Assembly (NCBI GenBank): GCA_964369965.1
Contig: CAYJGF010000009.1
Location: 22,855-86,854 of the forward strand
Length of the DNA stretch: 64,000 nucleotides
Direction: 5' to 3'
Source of the DNA: CAYJBH01 sp964369965
GTDB lineage: Bacteria > Bacillota > Clostridia > Oscillospirales > Ruminococcaceae
In this document: one piece after another, positions 26,169 through 34,803 of the stretch
How the letters are laid out: each line of letters starts with the position of its first letter
Position numbering within the stretch: position 1 is the stretch's first letter
Notes under the pieces: generated by a model
Seen by the model: the letters and a program-made list of their open reading frames with translations, nothing else
Told to the model about the DNA's origin: nothing
The model's database searches: none
Position numbers and translations under genes: made by a program

Positions 26169-26367
26169 TAGTGAATAGTGAATAGTTAATAATGAATAGT
26201 GAATAGTTGTTGAAACGGCTTCGCCTTTTTTATTTATAATTCTTTATTATAAAGTGTTATCGTGACATTGCGGTAGGGTTGAAACCCCACCTTACAGGCA
26301 AACCCTATAAATCCATCGCCGCAGGCGATACCATAACTATTCACTATTCACTCTTCGTTTTTCACTA
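26169..26367. repeat. heptamer-ended MITE-like element, copy C (inverted)
   Basis: A 199-bp near-full copy, inverted relative to copy A. Its reverse complement aligns with 6964-7140 through the heptamers, the ATCGCC-TGC-GGCGAT palindrome, the GTAGGG segment and AAAAAGGCGAAGCCGTTTCAACAA-type block (first 20 bases shared). It separates dnaX from ffs. The outer ends are inverted TAGTGAA/TTCACTA heptamers. There is no ORF and no obvious target duplication. Confidence 0.85.
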
Positions 26368-26373
26368 TAAAAG

Positions 26374-26511
26374 CCCTTGCGCCAACGGTCGGCGGTACGC
26401 AGGGGCTGCATCGCACAGGTAAAGCTGCTTAATGCTGCTCGGTTCCCCGCCTGACATGGTTCACTGCCCCCTGTCGCGCAGTTTGCATACCGCCGACCCT
26501 TGGCGCAAGGT
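26374..26511 (-). ncRNA. ffs: signal recognition particle RNA (4.5S-like)
   Basis: On the minus strand, the closing stem CTTGCGCCAA pairs perfectly over about 10 bp (26376-26385 with 26500-26509) and continues through GGTCGGCGGTA. The apical domain carries the hallmark GAACC-x2-GTCAGG...GAGCAGCA sequence bound by Ffh (GTCAGG near 26452, AGCAGCA near 26433). The size of about 136 nt lies between the short 4.5S form and the long Bacillus form. Position upstream of dnaX is the usual one. Confidence 0.92.
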
Positions 26512-26519
26512 TTAAGTTA

Positions 26520-26532
26520 TATAGTCAATTAA
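26520..26532. repeat. TATAGTC-family end, solo copy at mfd stop
   Basis: A 13-base TATAGTCAATTAA identical to the terminal inverted repeat of the 37469-37628 element. The mfd stop codon (TGA, 26525-26527) lies within it. Confidence 0.6.
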
Positions 26533-29500
26533 CTATGTTAAGAACATTATACACCAATTCCTCAATTTGTGCAAGTGCAAGTTTTAAAAGCTCCACCACC
26601 TTTTCACCACGCTCGGGGCGTAGCAGTATATACGGCTTGGTGCCGTCCATATATTTCGCCCTGCCTGCCATCTGTTTGATAAACGGCATGAGCAACCGTG
26701 GGTTATACGCATCGGTATAACAGGCTATATTTTGCCCCTTTTGCCCTATCTCATAAAAACCCAGCTTTGCCGCCGTTACCCGTAACATGGAGATATCGCA
26801 AAGCCCCTTTGCACTGGGTGGCACCGCGCCATATCGGTCGGCAAGCTCACTCAGCATGTCGTCGCCGTCCTGCACCGACTCTATCGCCGCAATGCGTTTG
26901 TATGCCTCAATCCTTGATGCTGTGTCCGGAATGTATTTCTCCGGTATAAACGCGTCCACCGAGATATCAATGAGGCAGTCCGACTTGTCCGGTGCCGGTG
27001 TCTCCCCTTTTTCGAGGGCAATGGCGAGGTTGAGCATCTTCATATACATCTCATAGCCGACACTGGTGAGATGACCGCTTTGGCTGTGCCCGAGCAGGTT
27101 GCCGGCACCGCGGATTTGCAGATCGCGCATCGCAATCTTAAACCCACTGCCAAAACTGGTGAACTCACGAATTGCGGACAGCCGTTTTTCCGCCACCTCG
27201 TTAATCAGTTTGTTGCGGCGGAAGGTGAAATAGGCATACGCCTTGCGCGCACTTCGCCCCACTCGACCGCGCATCTGATACAATTGGGAAAGACCCATGC
27301 GATCAGCATCCTCAATTATCAGCGTGTTACAGTTGCGAACATCGACGCCGGTCTCGATAATGGTGGTGGATACGAGAATATCAAGGTCGCCGGAGAGTAG
27401 CCGCCCCCACACCGTCGAGAGCTGTTTTTCCTCCATCCTACCGTGGGCATAGTCAATAGCCGCGCCCGGTATCAGCTGGGACAGGCGGTAGGCGCAATGC
27501 TCGATGGTGTCGACGCGATTATGGATATAAAACACCTGACCACCGCGCGACAGCTCGCGCTCGATGGCAGAGACGATGGTTTTTTCATCATATTCAAGGA
27601 CATAGGTCTCGACCGGTTGCCGCTCAAACGGTGGCTCGTCGATGGTAGAGAGATCCCGTATGCCGGACAGCGCCATGTTAAGCGTGCGCGGTATCGGCGT
27701 TGCGGACAGGGTAAGCACGTCCACCCCGACAAACAGCTCCTTCAATTTTTCCTTATGGGTCACGCCGAACCGCTGTTCCTCGTCCACAATGAGCAGACCG
27801 AGCTTTTGAAATTCGACACTTTTTTGTATCAACTTGTGGGTGCCGACCACTATGTCGATACTGCCCATGCGCAGACCTTTGAGCGTTTCTTTATTCTCCT
27901 TGGCGGTGGAAAATCGTGATAGCAATGCCGACTTTATCGCGAACGGCTCCATGCGCTCCGACACGGAATTAAAGTGTTGCATGGCAAGGATGGTGGTCGG
28001 GCAGAGCAGTGCCACCTGTTTGCCGCTCATGATACATTTAAAGGCGGCGCGCAGGGCGACCTCCGTCTTGCCGACTCCGACATCACCACACAGCAATCGA
28101 TCCATGGCATGGGGGGACTGCATGTCCTTTTTAATCTCGGCGATGGCGCGCAGTTGGTCGTCCGTCTCGTCATAGGCAAAGCGCTGTTCAAAGTCGCTCT
28201 GCCAGTCGCCGTCCTCGTCGAACCTTATGCCGGGTGTTTCAAGCCGTTTTGCGTAGAGCTGTATCAGCTCCTTTGCCATCTCGGCGGTGGCGGCGCGCAC
28301 CTTGCTCTTGGTCTTGCTCCAGTCACTGCCGCCGAGGCGCGATAGTTTTACGTTTTCACTTTCGGCGTTGCTAACGCGTGAGAGCAGGTCGAGTTGTGTG
28401 ACCGGTATATAGAGCGCGTCCCCTTTGGCGTATTCAAGCTTGATATAATCCTTGACAACCCCCTGCATCTCCATACTCTCGATGCCGAGATATTTCCCTA
28501 TGCCATGTGTCTGGTGGACGACACAGTCCCCGTTTGAAATGTCGGAAAGGGAGGATAGCCCCTTTGACCGCTTTGGCTTTTTGGCGACGACATCCGCCCT
28601 GCGACCGGTGATTATCGCAAGTTTTTCATGGGGGAAGTCGGCACCGGCACTCAGCGAGCCCTGTTCCACCACCACAACGACACGGCGAGGGTCGGCATTT
28701 CGCTCGGTGGTTGCGTTTATGCGGTGCTCACCCAGCTCCTTTTCAAGGGCGGCGGCGGCGCGGCGTGTGCCGGCGAGCAGTCGGCATTGATACCCTTTTT
28801 TGAGATATTCGCGCAGGTCGTCGAACAGCGTCTTGGCAACCCCTGTCCAGACCGGCAGGCGGTGGCAGAGGATATTAATACTGTTTTTAAGCTCCACTCC
28901 GCGAATTGAGCGCTCGAAACTCTCAAACAATATGCAGTTTTTCTCATAAAGGCTTATAAGGTCGGATTTTGAACGATAATATTTCAGCTTTTCCGGTAAA
29001 AGCTCGGCGGAAATAAGGCTGTCGAGCTGACGTTTTGCACGTTCCTCGGCGACCTGTGATGCCTCAACACCGGCGGTGTAGTCGTCGGCGATGAGCACGG
29101 GATTGTCGAGATAGTCGGTAATAACGCCGTATTTTTTGTATTTTATGGGGTAAAATTTATCCAGTGACGCTGGTATAACACCACTTTCCAGCTCCGCTAT
29201 TTCGGTCGCAAAACACGCCGCTATCTGTTGTTTGTCACGGCGGTGGTCGCAAAAGTCGTTAAATGCCGAAAGTGCCTCCTGCGCACTTTTAAAAATAACC
29301 TCACGCGCCGGCGATATATGAGCCTTTTTTATCTTGTCGTCGCGTCGTTGGCTCTCGACATCAAAGGTCGCCATCTGCTCGATGGTGTCGCCCCAAAACT
29401 CGCACCGCACCGGTTTTTCGAGGTCGGGGGTATAGATGTCGAAGATGCCGCCACGGATAGAAAATTGACCCGGTGCCTCAACATTGTCACGGCGCACATA

Positions 29501-29977
29501 GCCTGACATGACGAGGTCGGCGGTGAGTTTTGATAAGGGGTAGTCCTCACCGACCTTCAGGGTGAGGGTCGCGGCGCAAAACTCCTCCTTTGTAGGCAGT
29601 GGCGAGAGCATTGCCTCGGCGGTGGTGACGACGATATCGGCGCGCGAGCCGACAATTCGCCCGAGTGCCTCTATTCGGCGGTATTCGTGGGAATGGTTTT
29701 GCCCCTCGACATGTGCGAGCACAAGGTCACGACCAAAGAGGGTGGCGACCTTGTTGCCGGCAAGTTTTGAGAGATCATCCGCAAGGACGTTGCAGTCCGT
29801 CTCGGTCGGGGTGACGATGAGGAGCGGTCGATTAAGCTCCTCTTTAAGAGCAAGGTAATAAAAAACCCTGCCGGCGCGCGGCATACCAAACACGCCGCAA
29901 CATCCGCTGTGTACGGCGCGTATCAGCTCTATAAAATTGTCGCTCTCGCGAAGTCGCAGGGTGGTTGAGTTTGTCAT
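26525..29977 (-). CDS. mfd: transcription-repair coupling factor
   Basis: Mfd removes RNA polymerase stalled at lesions and recruits UvrA. The 1150-residue protein has the N-terminal UvrB-like module (FGMPRAGRVFYYLA, degenerate), the RNA-polymerase-interacting domain (DCVVHQTHGIGKYLGIE, about residue 485), Walker A GDVGVGKTE near 633, DEEQ box, the helicase motifs through QMRGRVGRS, and the C-terminal TRCF domain. Length is normal. The gene is monocistronic apart from read-through into ffs, and its stop codon lies in a short TATAGTC repeat. Confidence 0.97.
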   Translation of the reverse strand: MTNSTTLRLRESDNFIELIRAVHSGCCGVFGMPRAGRVFYYLALKEELNRPLLIVTPTETDCNVLADDLSKLAGNKVATLFGRDLVLAHVEGQNHSHEYRRIEALGRIVGSRADIVVTTAEAMLSPLPTKEEFCAATLTLKVGEDYPLSKLTADLVMSGYVRRDNVEAPGQFSIRGGIFDIYTPDLEKPVRCEFWGDTIEQMATFDVESQRRDDKIKKAHISPAREVIFKSAQEALSAFNDFCDHRRDKQQIAACFATEIAELESGVIPASLDKFYPIKYKKYGVITDYLDNPVLIADDYTAGVEASQVAEERAKRQLDSLISAELLPEKLKYYRSKSDLISLYEKNCILFESFERSIRGVELKNSINILCHRLPVWTGVAKTLFDDLREYLKKGYQCRLLAGTRRAAAALEKELGEHRINATTERNADPRRVVVVVEQGSLSAGADFPHEKLAIITGRRADVVAKKPKRSKGLSSLSDISNGDCVVHQTHGIGKYLGIESMEMQGVVKDYIKLEYAKGDALYIPVTQLDLLSRVSNAESENVKLSRLGGSDWSKTKSKVRAATAEMAKELIQLYAKRLETPGIRFDEDGDWQSDFEQRFAYDETDDQLRAIAEIKKDMQSPHAMDRLLCGDVGVGKTEVALRAAFKCIMSGKQVALLCPTTILAMQHFNSVSERMEPFAIKSALLSRFSTAKENKETLKGLRMGSIDIVVGTHKLIQKSVEFQKLGLLIVDEEQRFGVTHKEKLKELFVGVDVLTLSATPIPRTLNMALSGIRDLSTIDEPPFERQPVETYVLEYDEKTIVSAIERELSRGGQVFYIHNRVDTIEHCAYRLSQLIPGAAIDYAHGRMEEKQLSTVWGRLLSGDLDILVSTTIIETGVDVRNCNTLIIEDADRMGLSQLYQMRGRVGRSARKAYAYFTFRRNKLINEVAEKRLSAIREFTSFGSGFKIAMRDLQIRGAGNLLGHSQSGHLTSVGYEMYMKMLNLAIALEKGETPAPDKSDCLIDISVDAFIPEKYIPDTASRIEAYKRIAAIESVQDGDDMLSELADRYGAVPPSAKGLCDISMLRVTAAKLGFYEIGQKGQNIACYTDAYNPRLLMPFIKQMAGRAKYMDGTKPYILLRPERGEKVVELLKLALAQIEELVYNVLNIVN
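26546..26574 (-). promoter_or_regulatory. candidate ffs promoter inside the 3' end of mfd
   Basis: On the minus strand, TTGCAC (26574-26569), 17 bases and a perfect TATAAT (26551-26546). This would start transcription about 30 bases before the SRP RNA fold, within the last codons of mfd. Confidence 0.5.
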
Positions 29978-29995
29978 AGGTTTTTATAAGATTTT

Positions 29996-30074
29996 GTAGG
30001 GGAGGGGCTCTGCTCCTCCCGCCTGATGCGCATCGAAAACCGTTATGTCGGGAGGAGCAGAGCCCCTACCCTAC
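29996..30074. repeat. GTAGGG-ended long hairpin element
   Basis: A 79-bp inverted repeat whose two 26-base arms differ at one position (GTAGGGGAGGGGCTCTGCTC and its complement), with a loop of about 27 bases. It lies upstream of mfd. Its ends and length match the 16869-16947 hairpin although the inner sequence differs. Confidence 0.75.
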
Positions 30075-30212
30075 AGATTTAACTCAATGATTGCAATCGA
30101 TTTTAGGAAAAAATAGTAACAAAATACGCACCGTTTTGGGAATAATAATAACTTTTAAATCTGTTATGTTTTCTATTTGGCAATTCCATATCATCACCTT
30201 ATCACGGCAATT

Positions 30213-30241
30213 GTAGGGACAACCGCAAGGCTCGCCCCTAC
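30213..30241. repeat. short GTAGGG...CCCTAC hairpin
   Basis: A short member of the GTAGGG hairpin family between mfd and ppdK, with ends GTAGGG and CCCCTAC and an inner GCAAGGC segment. Probably a degraded or miniature copy. Confidence 0.45.
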
Positions 30242-30258
30242 CTACATTACCGTAAAAC

Positions 30259-32892
30259 TTATTTATACGGATACTTTATCGCCGCCTGTGCCGCCGCGAG
30301 TCTTGCTATCGGCACTCGGAACGGGGAACAGCTCACATACCCCAGACCTAACTTTTGACAAAACTCGATGGAGGAGGGGTCGCCGCCGTGCTCGCCGCAT
30401 ATGCCGAGCTTGATGTCGGGGCGTGTCTCCCGTCCGAGCTCCGCCGCCGTTTTGATAAGCCGTCCCACGCCCTTTTGATCCAACTTTTGGAATGGGTCGT
30501 ATTCATAAATCTGTTTTGCGTAGTAGCTATCCAGGAACGAACCGGCATCATCACGGGAGAAACCGAAGGTCATCTGGGTGAGGTCGTTGGTGCCAAAGCT
30601 GAAGAATTCCGCCTCTTTTGCGAGGTCTTTTGCGCGCAGTGCGGCACGTGGTATCTCTATCATGGTGCCGACCATGTATTTAAGCTCGACACGTTGCTCC
30701 TCAATAACCTCGTCGGCGGTCTCAACCACTACCTTTTTAAGGAACTGTAGCTCCTTGTACTCGCCGATAAGCGGTATCATAATCTCCGGCACGATGTTAA
30801 ACTCGGGGTGACGTTTGTTGACGTTTATCGCCGCCTCGATGACAGCACGGGTCTGCATCTGCGCAATTTCGGGGAACGACACGGCAAGTCGACAACCACG
30901 GTGACCCATCATGGGGTTGAACTCGTGCAGGCTGTTTATGACCGCCTTGACCTCGTCTACCGTCATCTTCATCTCGGTTGCAAGCTCGGCAATGTCCCCC
31001 TCGTCGGTCGGCAGGAACTCATGCAAAGGTGGGTCCAGATAGCGTATGGTTACCGGCAGGTTGCCCATAACTTCATATATCGCCTCAAAGTCTCCCATCT
31101 GCATCGGGAGTAGTTTTGCAAGTGCTTTTATGCGCTGTTCATGTGTTTTAGAGAGGATCATCTCGCGCATTGCCTTGATGCGGTCGCTCTCAAAGAACAT
31201 GTGCTCGGTACGGCAAAGCCCTATGCCCTCGGCACCAAATCCGATTGCATTCTTAGCATCGGCAGGGGTGTCGGCATTGGTGCGAATTTTAAGCTGACGG
31301 AAGTTGTCCGCCCATTTCATAAGTCGCTCAAAGTCACCGCTTATCTCCGCCTCACGGGTGGCAATCTTCTCGGCGTAGATCTTGCCGGTCGAGCCGTCCA
31401 ACGAGATATACTCGCCGCGCTTGACACTCACGCCGTTTGCCTCGAAATATCCCGACGCCTCATTTATAATCAATTCACCGCAACCGGCGACACAGCAGGT
31501 GCCCATACCGCGTGCGACCACCGCCGCGTGACTGGTCATACCACCTCTCGCGGTTAGGATACCCTGCGAAACATGCATACCCTCGATGTCCTCCGGACTG
31601 GTCTCAAGACGCACCAAGATGACGGGTGTGCCGTCGGCGCTGACCTTAACCGCCTCCTCGGCGCTGAAAACCACCGCGCCGCTCGCCGCACCGGGCGATG
31701 CCGGCAGACCGTTTGCGATTACGTTCGCCTTTTTGAGCGCATCGGTGTCAAACTGTGGGTGCAAAAGAGCGTCCAGCAGTTTCGGGTCTATCATCATGAC
31801 CGCGTCTTTTTCGGTAATGTGTTTTTCGTCCACGAGGTCACAGGCGATTTTAAGGGCGGCGGCGGCGGTGCGCTTGCCGTTCCTTGTCTGGAGCATATAG
31901 AGCTTGCCCTTTTCGATGGTAAACTCCATGTCCTGCATGTCGTGATAATGGTCCTCAAGTCGTGCGACTATGTCGGTGAATTGGTTGTATACCTCGGGGT
32001 TGATGTCCTTAAGATGGTCGATGGTCTCGGGCGTGCGGATGCCGGCGACGACGTCCTCACCCTGTGCGTTCATCAAAAACTCGCCGTAGAGTTTGCGCTC
32101 GCCGGTCGCCGGATTGCGTGAGAATGCAACGCCGGTGCCGCTGTCGTCCCCCATGTTGCCGAACACCATGGACTGCACGTTGACGGCGGTGCCCCAGTCG
32201 GAGGGGATGTCGTTCATGCGGCGGTAGAATATCGCGCGGTCGTTGTCCCAACTGCGAAAGACCGCCTCGATGGCTTTGAGCAGTTGCTCGTGGGGCTTTG
32301 ACGGGAACTCGCCGCCCAGTTTTTCACTATAGTATGCCTTAAAGCGCGCCACCATCTCTTTGAGGTCGTCGGCGGTGAACTCGGTGTCCAGCTTAATGCC
32401 TTTTTCCTCCTTCATCTCGTCGATAATCTCCTCAAAGTTGCGCTTGGGGAGTTCCATAACGACGTCGGAAAACATCTGGATAAAGCGACGATAGCTGTCG
32501 TAGGCAAAACGCTCGTTGCCGGTCAACTTCGCGACCGATTGTACCACGGTGTCGTTCATGCCGAGGTTGAGGATGGTGTCCATCATGCCGGGCATGGACG
32601 CCCTCGCGCCACTGCGCACCGAAACCAAAAGAGGAGCGTTGTCGTCACCGAATTTTTTGCCGACAATCTCCTCCATTTTTTGCATATATTCTAAAATTTG
32701 CGCTTTTATGTCCTCGCCAATCACCTTTTTATCGTTATAATAGCGTGTGCAAGCCTCGGTCGTGACGGTAAACCCCTGTGGCACCGGCATACCGAGACCG
32801 GTCATCTCGGCAAGGTTAGCGCCTTTTCCGCCAAGCAGTTCTTTCATACTACCGTTCCCCTCGGTAAAAAGATATACATACTTATTGCTCAA
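30259..32892 (-). CDS. ppdK: pyruvate, phosphate dikinase
   Basis: Cytoplasmic enzyme that interconverts pyruvate, ATP and phosphate with phosphoenolpyruvate, AMP and pyrophosphate. In many anaerobes it supports pyrophosphate-linked glycolysis. The 877-residue protein has the N-terminal nucleotide-binding domain (GGKGANLAEM), the phosphohistidine domain with GGMTSHAAVVARG (His about 457), and a PEP-binding barrel ending CGEHGGDPSSI. The start is TTG with a strong ribosome site AAGGAGGTAGAAA. Nothing in the neighbourhood suggests an operon. Confidence 0.97.
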   Translation of the reverse strand: MSNKYVYLFTEGNGSMKELLGGKGANLAEMTGLGMPVPQGFTVTTEACTRYYNDKKVIGEDIKAQILEYMQKMEEIVGKKFGDDNAPLLVSVRSGARASMPGMMDTILNLGMNDTVVQSVAKLTGNERFAYDSYRRFIQMFSDVVMELPKRNFEEIIDEMKEEKGIKLDTEFTADDLKEMVARFKAYYSEKLGGEFPSKPHEQLLKAIEAVFRSWDNDRAIFYRRMNDIPSDWGTAVNVQSMVFGNMGDDSGTGVAFSRNPATGERKLYGEFLMNAQGEDVVAGIRTPETIDHLKDINPEVYNQFTDIVARLEDHYHDMQDMEFTIEKGKLYMLQTRNGKRTAAAALKIACDLVDEKHITEKDAVMMIDPKLLDALLHPQFDTDALKKANVIANGLPASPGAASGAVVFSAEEAVKVSADGTPVILVRLETSPEDIEGMHVSQGILTARGGMTSHAAVVARGMGTCCVAGCGELIINEASGYFEANGVSVKRGEYISLDGSTGKIYAEKIATREAEISGDFERLMKWADNFRQLKIRTNADTPADAKNAIGFGAEGIGLCRTEHMFFESDRIKAMREMILSKTHEQRIKALAKLLPMQMGDFEAIYEVMGNLPVTIRYLDPPLHEFLPTDEGDIAELATEMKMTVDEVKAVINSLHEFNPMMGHRGCRLAVSFPEIAQMQTRAVIEAAINVNKRHPEFNIVPEIMIPLIGEYKELQFLKKVVVETADEVIEEQRVELKYMVGTMIEIPRAALRAKDLAKEAEFFSFGTNDLTQMTFGFSRDDAGSFLDSYYAKQIYEYDPFQKLDQKGVGRLIKTAAELGRETRPDIKLGICGEHGGDPSSIEFCQKLGLGYVSCSPFRVPIARLAAAQAAIKYPYK

Positions 32893-33192
32893 TTTCTACC
32901 TCCTTATTTCCTAATTTAATATGCTACAAGTATATATTAACAAATTTTTGTGAAAAAATCTACTGTTTTTATAAAACATCTTAAAAAAATTTCTCGACTT
33001 TATGGCGAGGGGTGCAGGGACAACTCTCTGCGGTTGTCCGCGGCGCATCGGTTTTTTGGCTATATTTGTTATGATTATGCTTTGTGTTTATATTTCTTAC
33101 TGCATCGCCACAGTGGTGCGTTTATTAACTTTTTGCCACTTTTTAAGAACATGTCTTACCGTAACCTTGCTAATTAATACTGTTTTATAAAT
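32893..33192. other. 300-bp intergenic region upstream of ppdK
   Basis: It holds the ppdK ribosome site and candidate promoter at the left. At about 33009-33040 there is a hairpin-rich GC patch (GGACAAC...GTTGTCC). The rest is AT-rich sequence. Two overlapping frames of 62-75 codons cross it, but neither has a ribosome site or a plausible protein composition, so I call no gene here. Confidence 0.6.
32916..32943 (-). promoter_or_regulatory. candidate ppdK promoter
   Basis: On the minus strand, TTGTTA (32943-32938), 16 bases and TATTAA (32921-32916), 23 bases before the TTG start. Both boxes match 4 to 5 of 6 consensus bases. Confidence 0.45.
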
Positions 33193-33441
33193 TTATCCAA
33201 AATCATGACAAACACCGCCATCACTGCCCAAGCCTTCAAACAATTTCACAATTTTCTCAATTCTCATAAAACACTCATCATCATTAAAGATGTCATCTTC
33301 GATGATGGTCTTTATTTTTTGCAGTGCTTGATAACATCGAAGTTCTACAATTTCAGACGTATTAATATCAAAATTTTCAAAGGTGATTTTAATCTTTTCC
33401 TTTTCTATAATTTTTATCAATATTTCTTTATATAAATCCAT
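33193..33441 (-). CDS. small acidic protein, unknown function
   Basis: An 82-residue protein of Lys/Glu/Ile-rich composition, predicted mainly helical, with no recognised motif. It has a strong ribosome site (AAGGAGGTGTC) directly before its ATG and its own promoter. Base composition is clearly more AT-rich than the flanking genes, as in the divergent ribbon-helix-helix gene, suggesting both arrived together. It could be the partner of that DNA-binding protein (for example a toxin-antitoxin-like pair), but no toxin fold is recognisable. Confidence 0.65.
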   Translation of the reverse strand: MDLYKEILIKIIEKEKIKITFENFDINTSEIVELRCYQALQKIKTIIEDDIFNDDECFMRIEKIVKLFEGLGSDGGVCHDFG

Positions 33442-33458
33442 GACACCTCCTTATGCAT

Positions 33459-33494
33459 AACATATATTATAACATATAATCTAACATATAACAT
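33459..33494. promoter_or_regulatory. three tandem 12-bp repeats (candidate operator)
   Basis: Three head-to-tail 12-base units, AACATATATTAT, AACATATAATCT and AACATATAACAT, lie in the divergent space between the two small genes. They cover the -10 region of the minus-strand promoter. Tandem short repeats at this position are typical binding sites for ribbon-helix-helix autorepressors, and such a protein is encoded 47 bases away. Confidence 0.65.
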
Positions 33495-33506
33495 CAAAAA
33501 TGTCAA
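33478..33506 (-). promoter_or_regulatory. promoter of the small acidic protein gene
   Basis: On the minus strand, TTGACA (33506-33501), 17 bases and TAGATT (33483-33478). The -10 box lies within the tandem 12-bp repeats, so binding there would block transcription. Confidence 0.55.
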
Positions 33507-33540
33507 TAATATAATTATTTTAAAAGGAGGTAATAAATTT

Positions 33541-33744
33541 ATGCGTAAAAATAAACTGATAATAGAACCTAAACCGCCAAAAGGCGAAGATGGATACACC
33601 ACATTTTCCATCAGAATTAAAACCGAATTGGTGGAAAAAATTGAAGCCATTACAACACTATCGGGACATTCGAGGAATGAATTAATAGGCATATTATTGG
33701 AGTATGCAGTAGATAATTGTGAGGTTGATATTGTAGCTAAATAA
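33541..33744 (+). CDS. ribbon-helix-helix (CopG/Arc-like) DNA-binding protein
   Basis: A 67-residue protein with a basic N-terminus, a short beta strand (TTFSIRIKTELVEKI, about residues 20-34) and two helices including SGHSRNELIGILLEYAV. This is the usual ribbon-helix-helix layout. A perfect ribosome site AAAAGGAGGTAAT precedes the ATG. It is divergent from the small acidic protein gene, AT-rich like it, and probably binds the three 12-bp repeats between them. It ends just before a bidirectional-looking stem-loop. Confidence 0.78.
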   Translation: MRKNKLIIEPKPPKGEDGYTTFSIRIKTELVEKIEAITTLSGHSRNELIGILLEYAVDNCEVDIVAK

Positions 33745-33748
33745 ACCT

Positions 33749-33779
33749 ACCCCCCGACAAAAACATCTTGTCGGGGGGT
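33749..33779. terminator. stem-loop terminator between convergent genes
   Basis: A perfect 12-bp GC-rich stem (ACCCCCCGACAA, 33749-33760, with 33768-33779) and a 7-base loop. It lies between the ribbon-helix-helix gene and rubrerythrin, which converge. On the minus strand it is followed by a T-containing stretch (AGGTTTATTTAG), favouring use by the rubrerythrin transcript. Confidence 0.7.
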
Positions 33780-33800
33780 GAGCGATAAAATCTATGTATA

Positions 33801-34343
33801 TTAACCGAAGTATCTCGCGAGAAGTCCTGCGAATGCTTTGCCGTGGCGTGCCTCGTCCTTTGCCATCTCGTGCACGGTGTCGTGGATAGCGTCGAGGTTT
33901 GCCTCTTTCGCGCGTTTTGCAAGGTCAAACTTGCCGGCGGTTGCGCCATTCTCCGCCGCAACGCGAAGCTCCAGATTCTTTTTGGTGGAGTCGGTCACGA
34001 CCTCACCGAGCAACTCTGCAAATTTCGAGGCGTGTTCTGCCTCCTCAAAAGCCGCTTTTTCCCAATACATGCCGATCTCGGGGTAGCCCTCGCGGTGAGC
34101 GACACGGCTCATTGCAAGATACATGCCAACCTCGGTGCACTCACCCTCAAAGTTAGCGCGAAGGTCTGCCATAATGTCCTCGCTTGCACCCTGTGCAACG
34201 CCGATAATGTGCTCCGCCGCCCAGGACATTGTGCCGGATTGCTCGGTGAACTTTTCGGCACCAACCTTACACTGTGGACATGACGCCGGTGCGCTGTCAC
34301 CCTCATGAACATAACCACATACAGAACATACAAACTTTTTCAT
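33801..34343 (-). CDS. reverse rubrerythrin
   Basis: Non-haem iron peroxidase that protects anaerobes from hydrogen peroxide and oxygen. The rubredoxin domain comes first (CSVCGY and CPQCKVG, about residues 6-28), then the four-helix di-iron domain with glutamates in NFEGECTEVGMY and AAFEEAEHASKF. This reversed domain order is the clostridial reverse-rubrerythrin type; classical rubrerythrin has rubredoxin at the C-terminus. The gene lies 21 bases downstream of the Rrf2 regulator gene in the same direction, so it is probably under that regulator. Confidence 0.94.
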   Translation of the reverse strand: MKKFVCSVCGYVHEGDSAPASCPQCKVGAEKFTEQSGTMSWAAEHIIGVAQGASEDIMADLRANFEGECTEVGMYLAMSRVAHREGYPEIGMYWEKAAFEEAEHASKFAELLGEVVTDSTKKNLELRVAAENGATAGKFDLAKRAKEANLDAIHDTVHEMAKDEARHGKAFAGLLARYFG

Positions 34344-34364
34344 AACTTTTTCTCCTTTATTATC

Positions 34365-34763
34365 TTATTTCAACTCATCAATTCGCATACTGTAAAGCTC
34401 CCTTTTCAGCGAATTATTGACATTTAAAAAGCGACTTCTTATATCACAAATCTGCTTGTCTTGCACCCTTGTGCACTCAAATTCGTGAGCGAGACAATGG
34501 TTTATCTCGATAGGACCGTCGATAGCCTCGATAATGGATCCAAAGCTCAACTCATCGGATGGTTTGAGCAACTCATATCCACCTCTCGCCCCTTTGTGTG
34601 AGCATATAATGCCGTCGAGAGCAAGTTTTCTAAGGATTTTGAGTGCGAACTTCAACGTTATGCCACACTGCTCCGCTATCTCTTTCGCCGAAACGATACC
34701 GCCTTTTTTTGAGAGATTAAATACTATGCGTATAGCATAATCCGCTTCACGAGTTATCCGCAT
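34365..34763 (-). CDS. Rrf2-family Fe-S transcription regulator
   Basis: A 132-residue Rrf2/IscR-like regulator. The N-terminal winged helix begins MRITREADYAIRIVF and has AKEIAEQCGITLKFALKIL as recognition region. Three cysteines at the C-terminal side (CLAHEFEC and QIC) match the Fe-S ligand cluster of this family. The ATG at 34763 is chosen, since homologues begin at MRITREADYA; an in-frame TTG six codons earlier is the alternative. It directly precedes rubrerythrin and probably senses iron or oxidative stress, controlling its own promoter as well. Confidence 0.92.
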   Translation of the reverse strand: MRITREADYAIRIVFNLSKKGGIVSAKEIAEQCGITLKFALKILRKLALDGIICSHKGARGGYELLKPSDELSFGSIIEAIDGPIEINHCLAHEFECTRVQDKQICDIRSRFLNVNNSLKRELYSMRIDELK

Positions 34764-34803
34764 ACGATATAATCCCCTCAACCGTCGTCTTTAATGTCTA
34801 TAC

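Noticed and set aside
31573..32121. 182-codon open frame on the plus strand
   Set aside because: It is antisense to ppdK, whose domains are intact across this stretch.
32950..33190. Two overlapping plus-strand frames of 62-75 codons upstream of ppdK
   Set aside because: They have no ribosome site, overlap each other in different frames, and cross a hairpin-rich patch. The hydrophobic stretch in one is explained by T-rich sequence.
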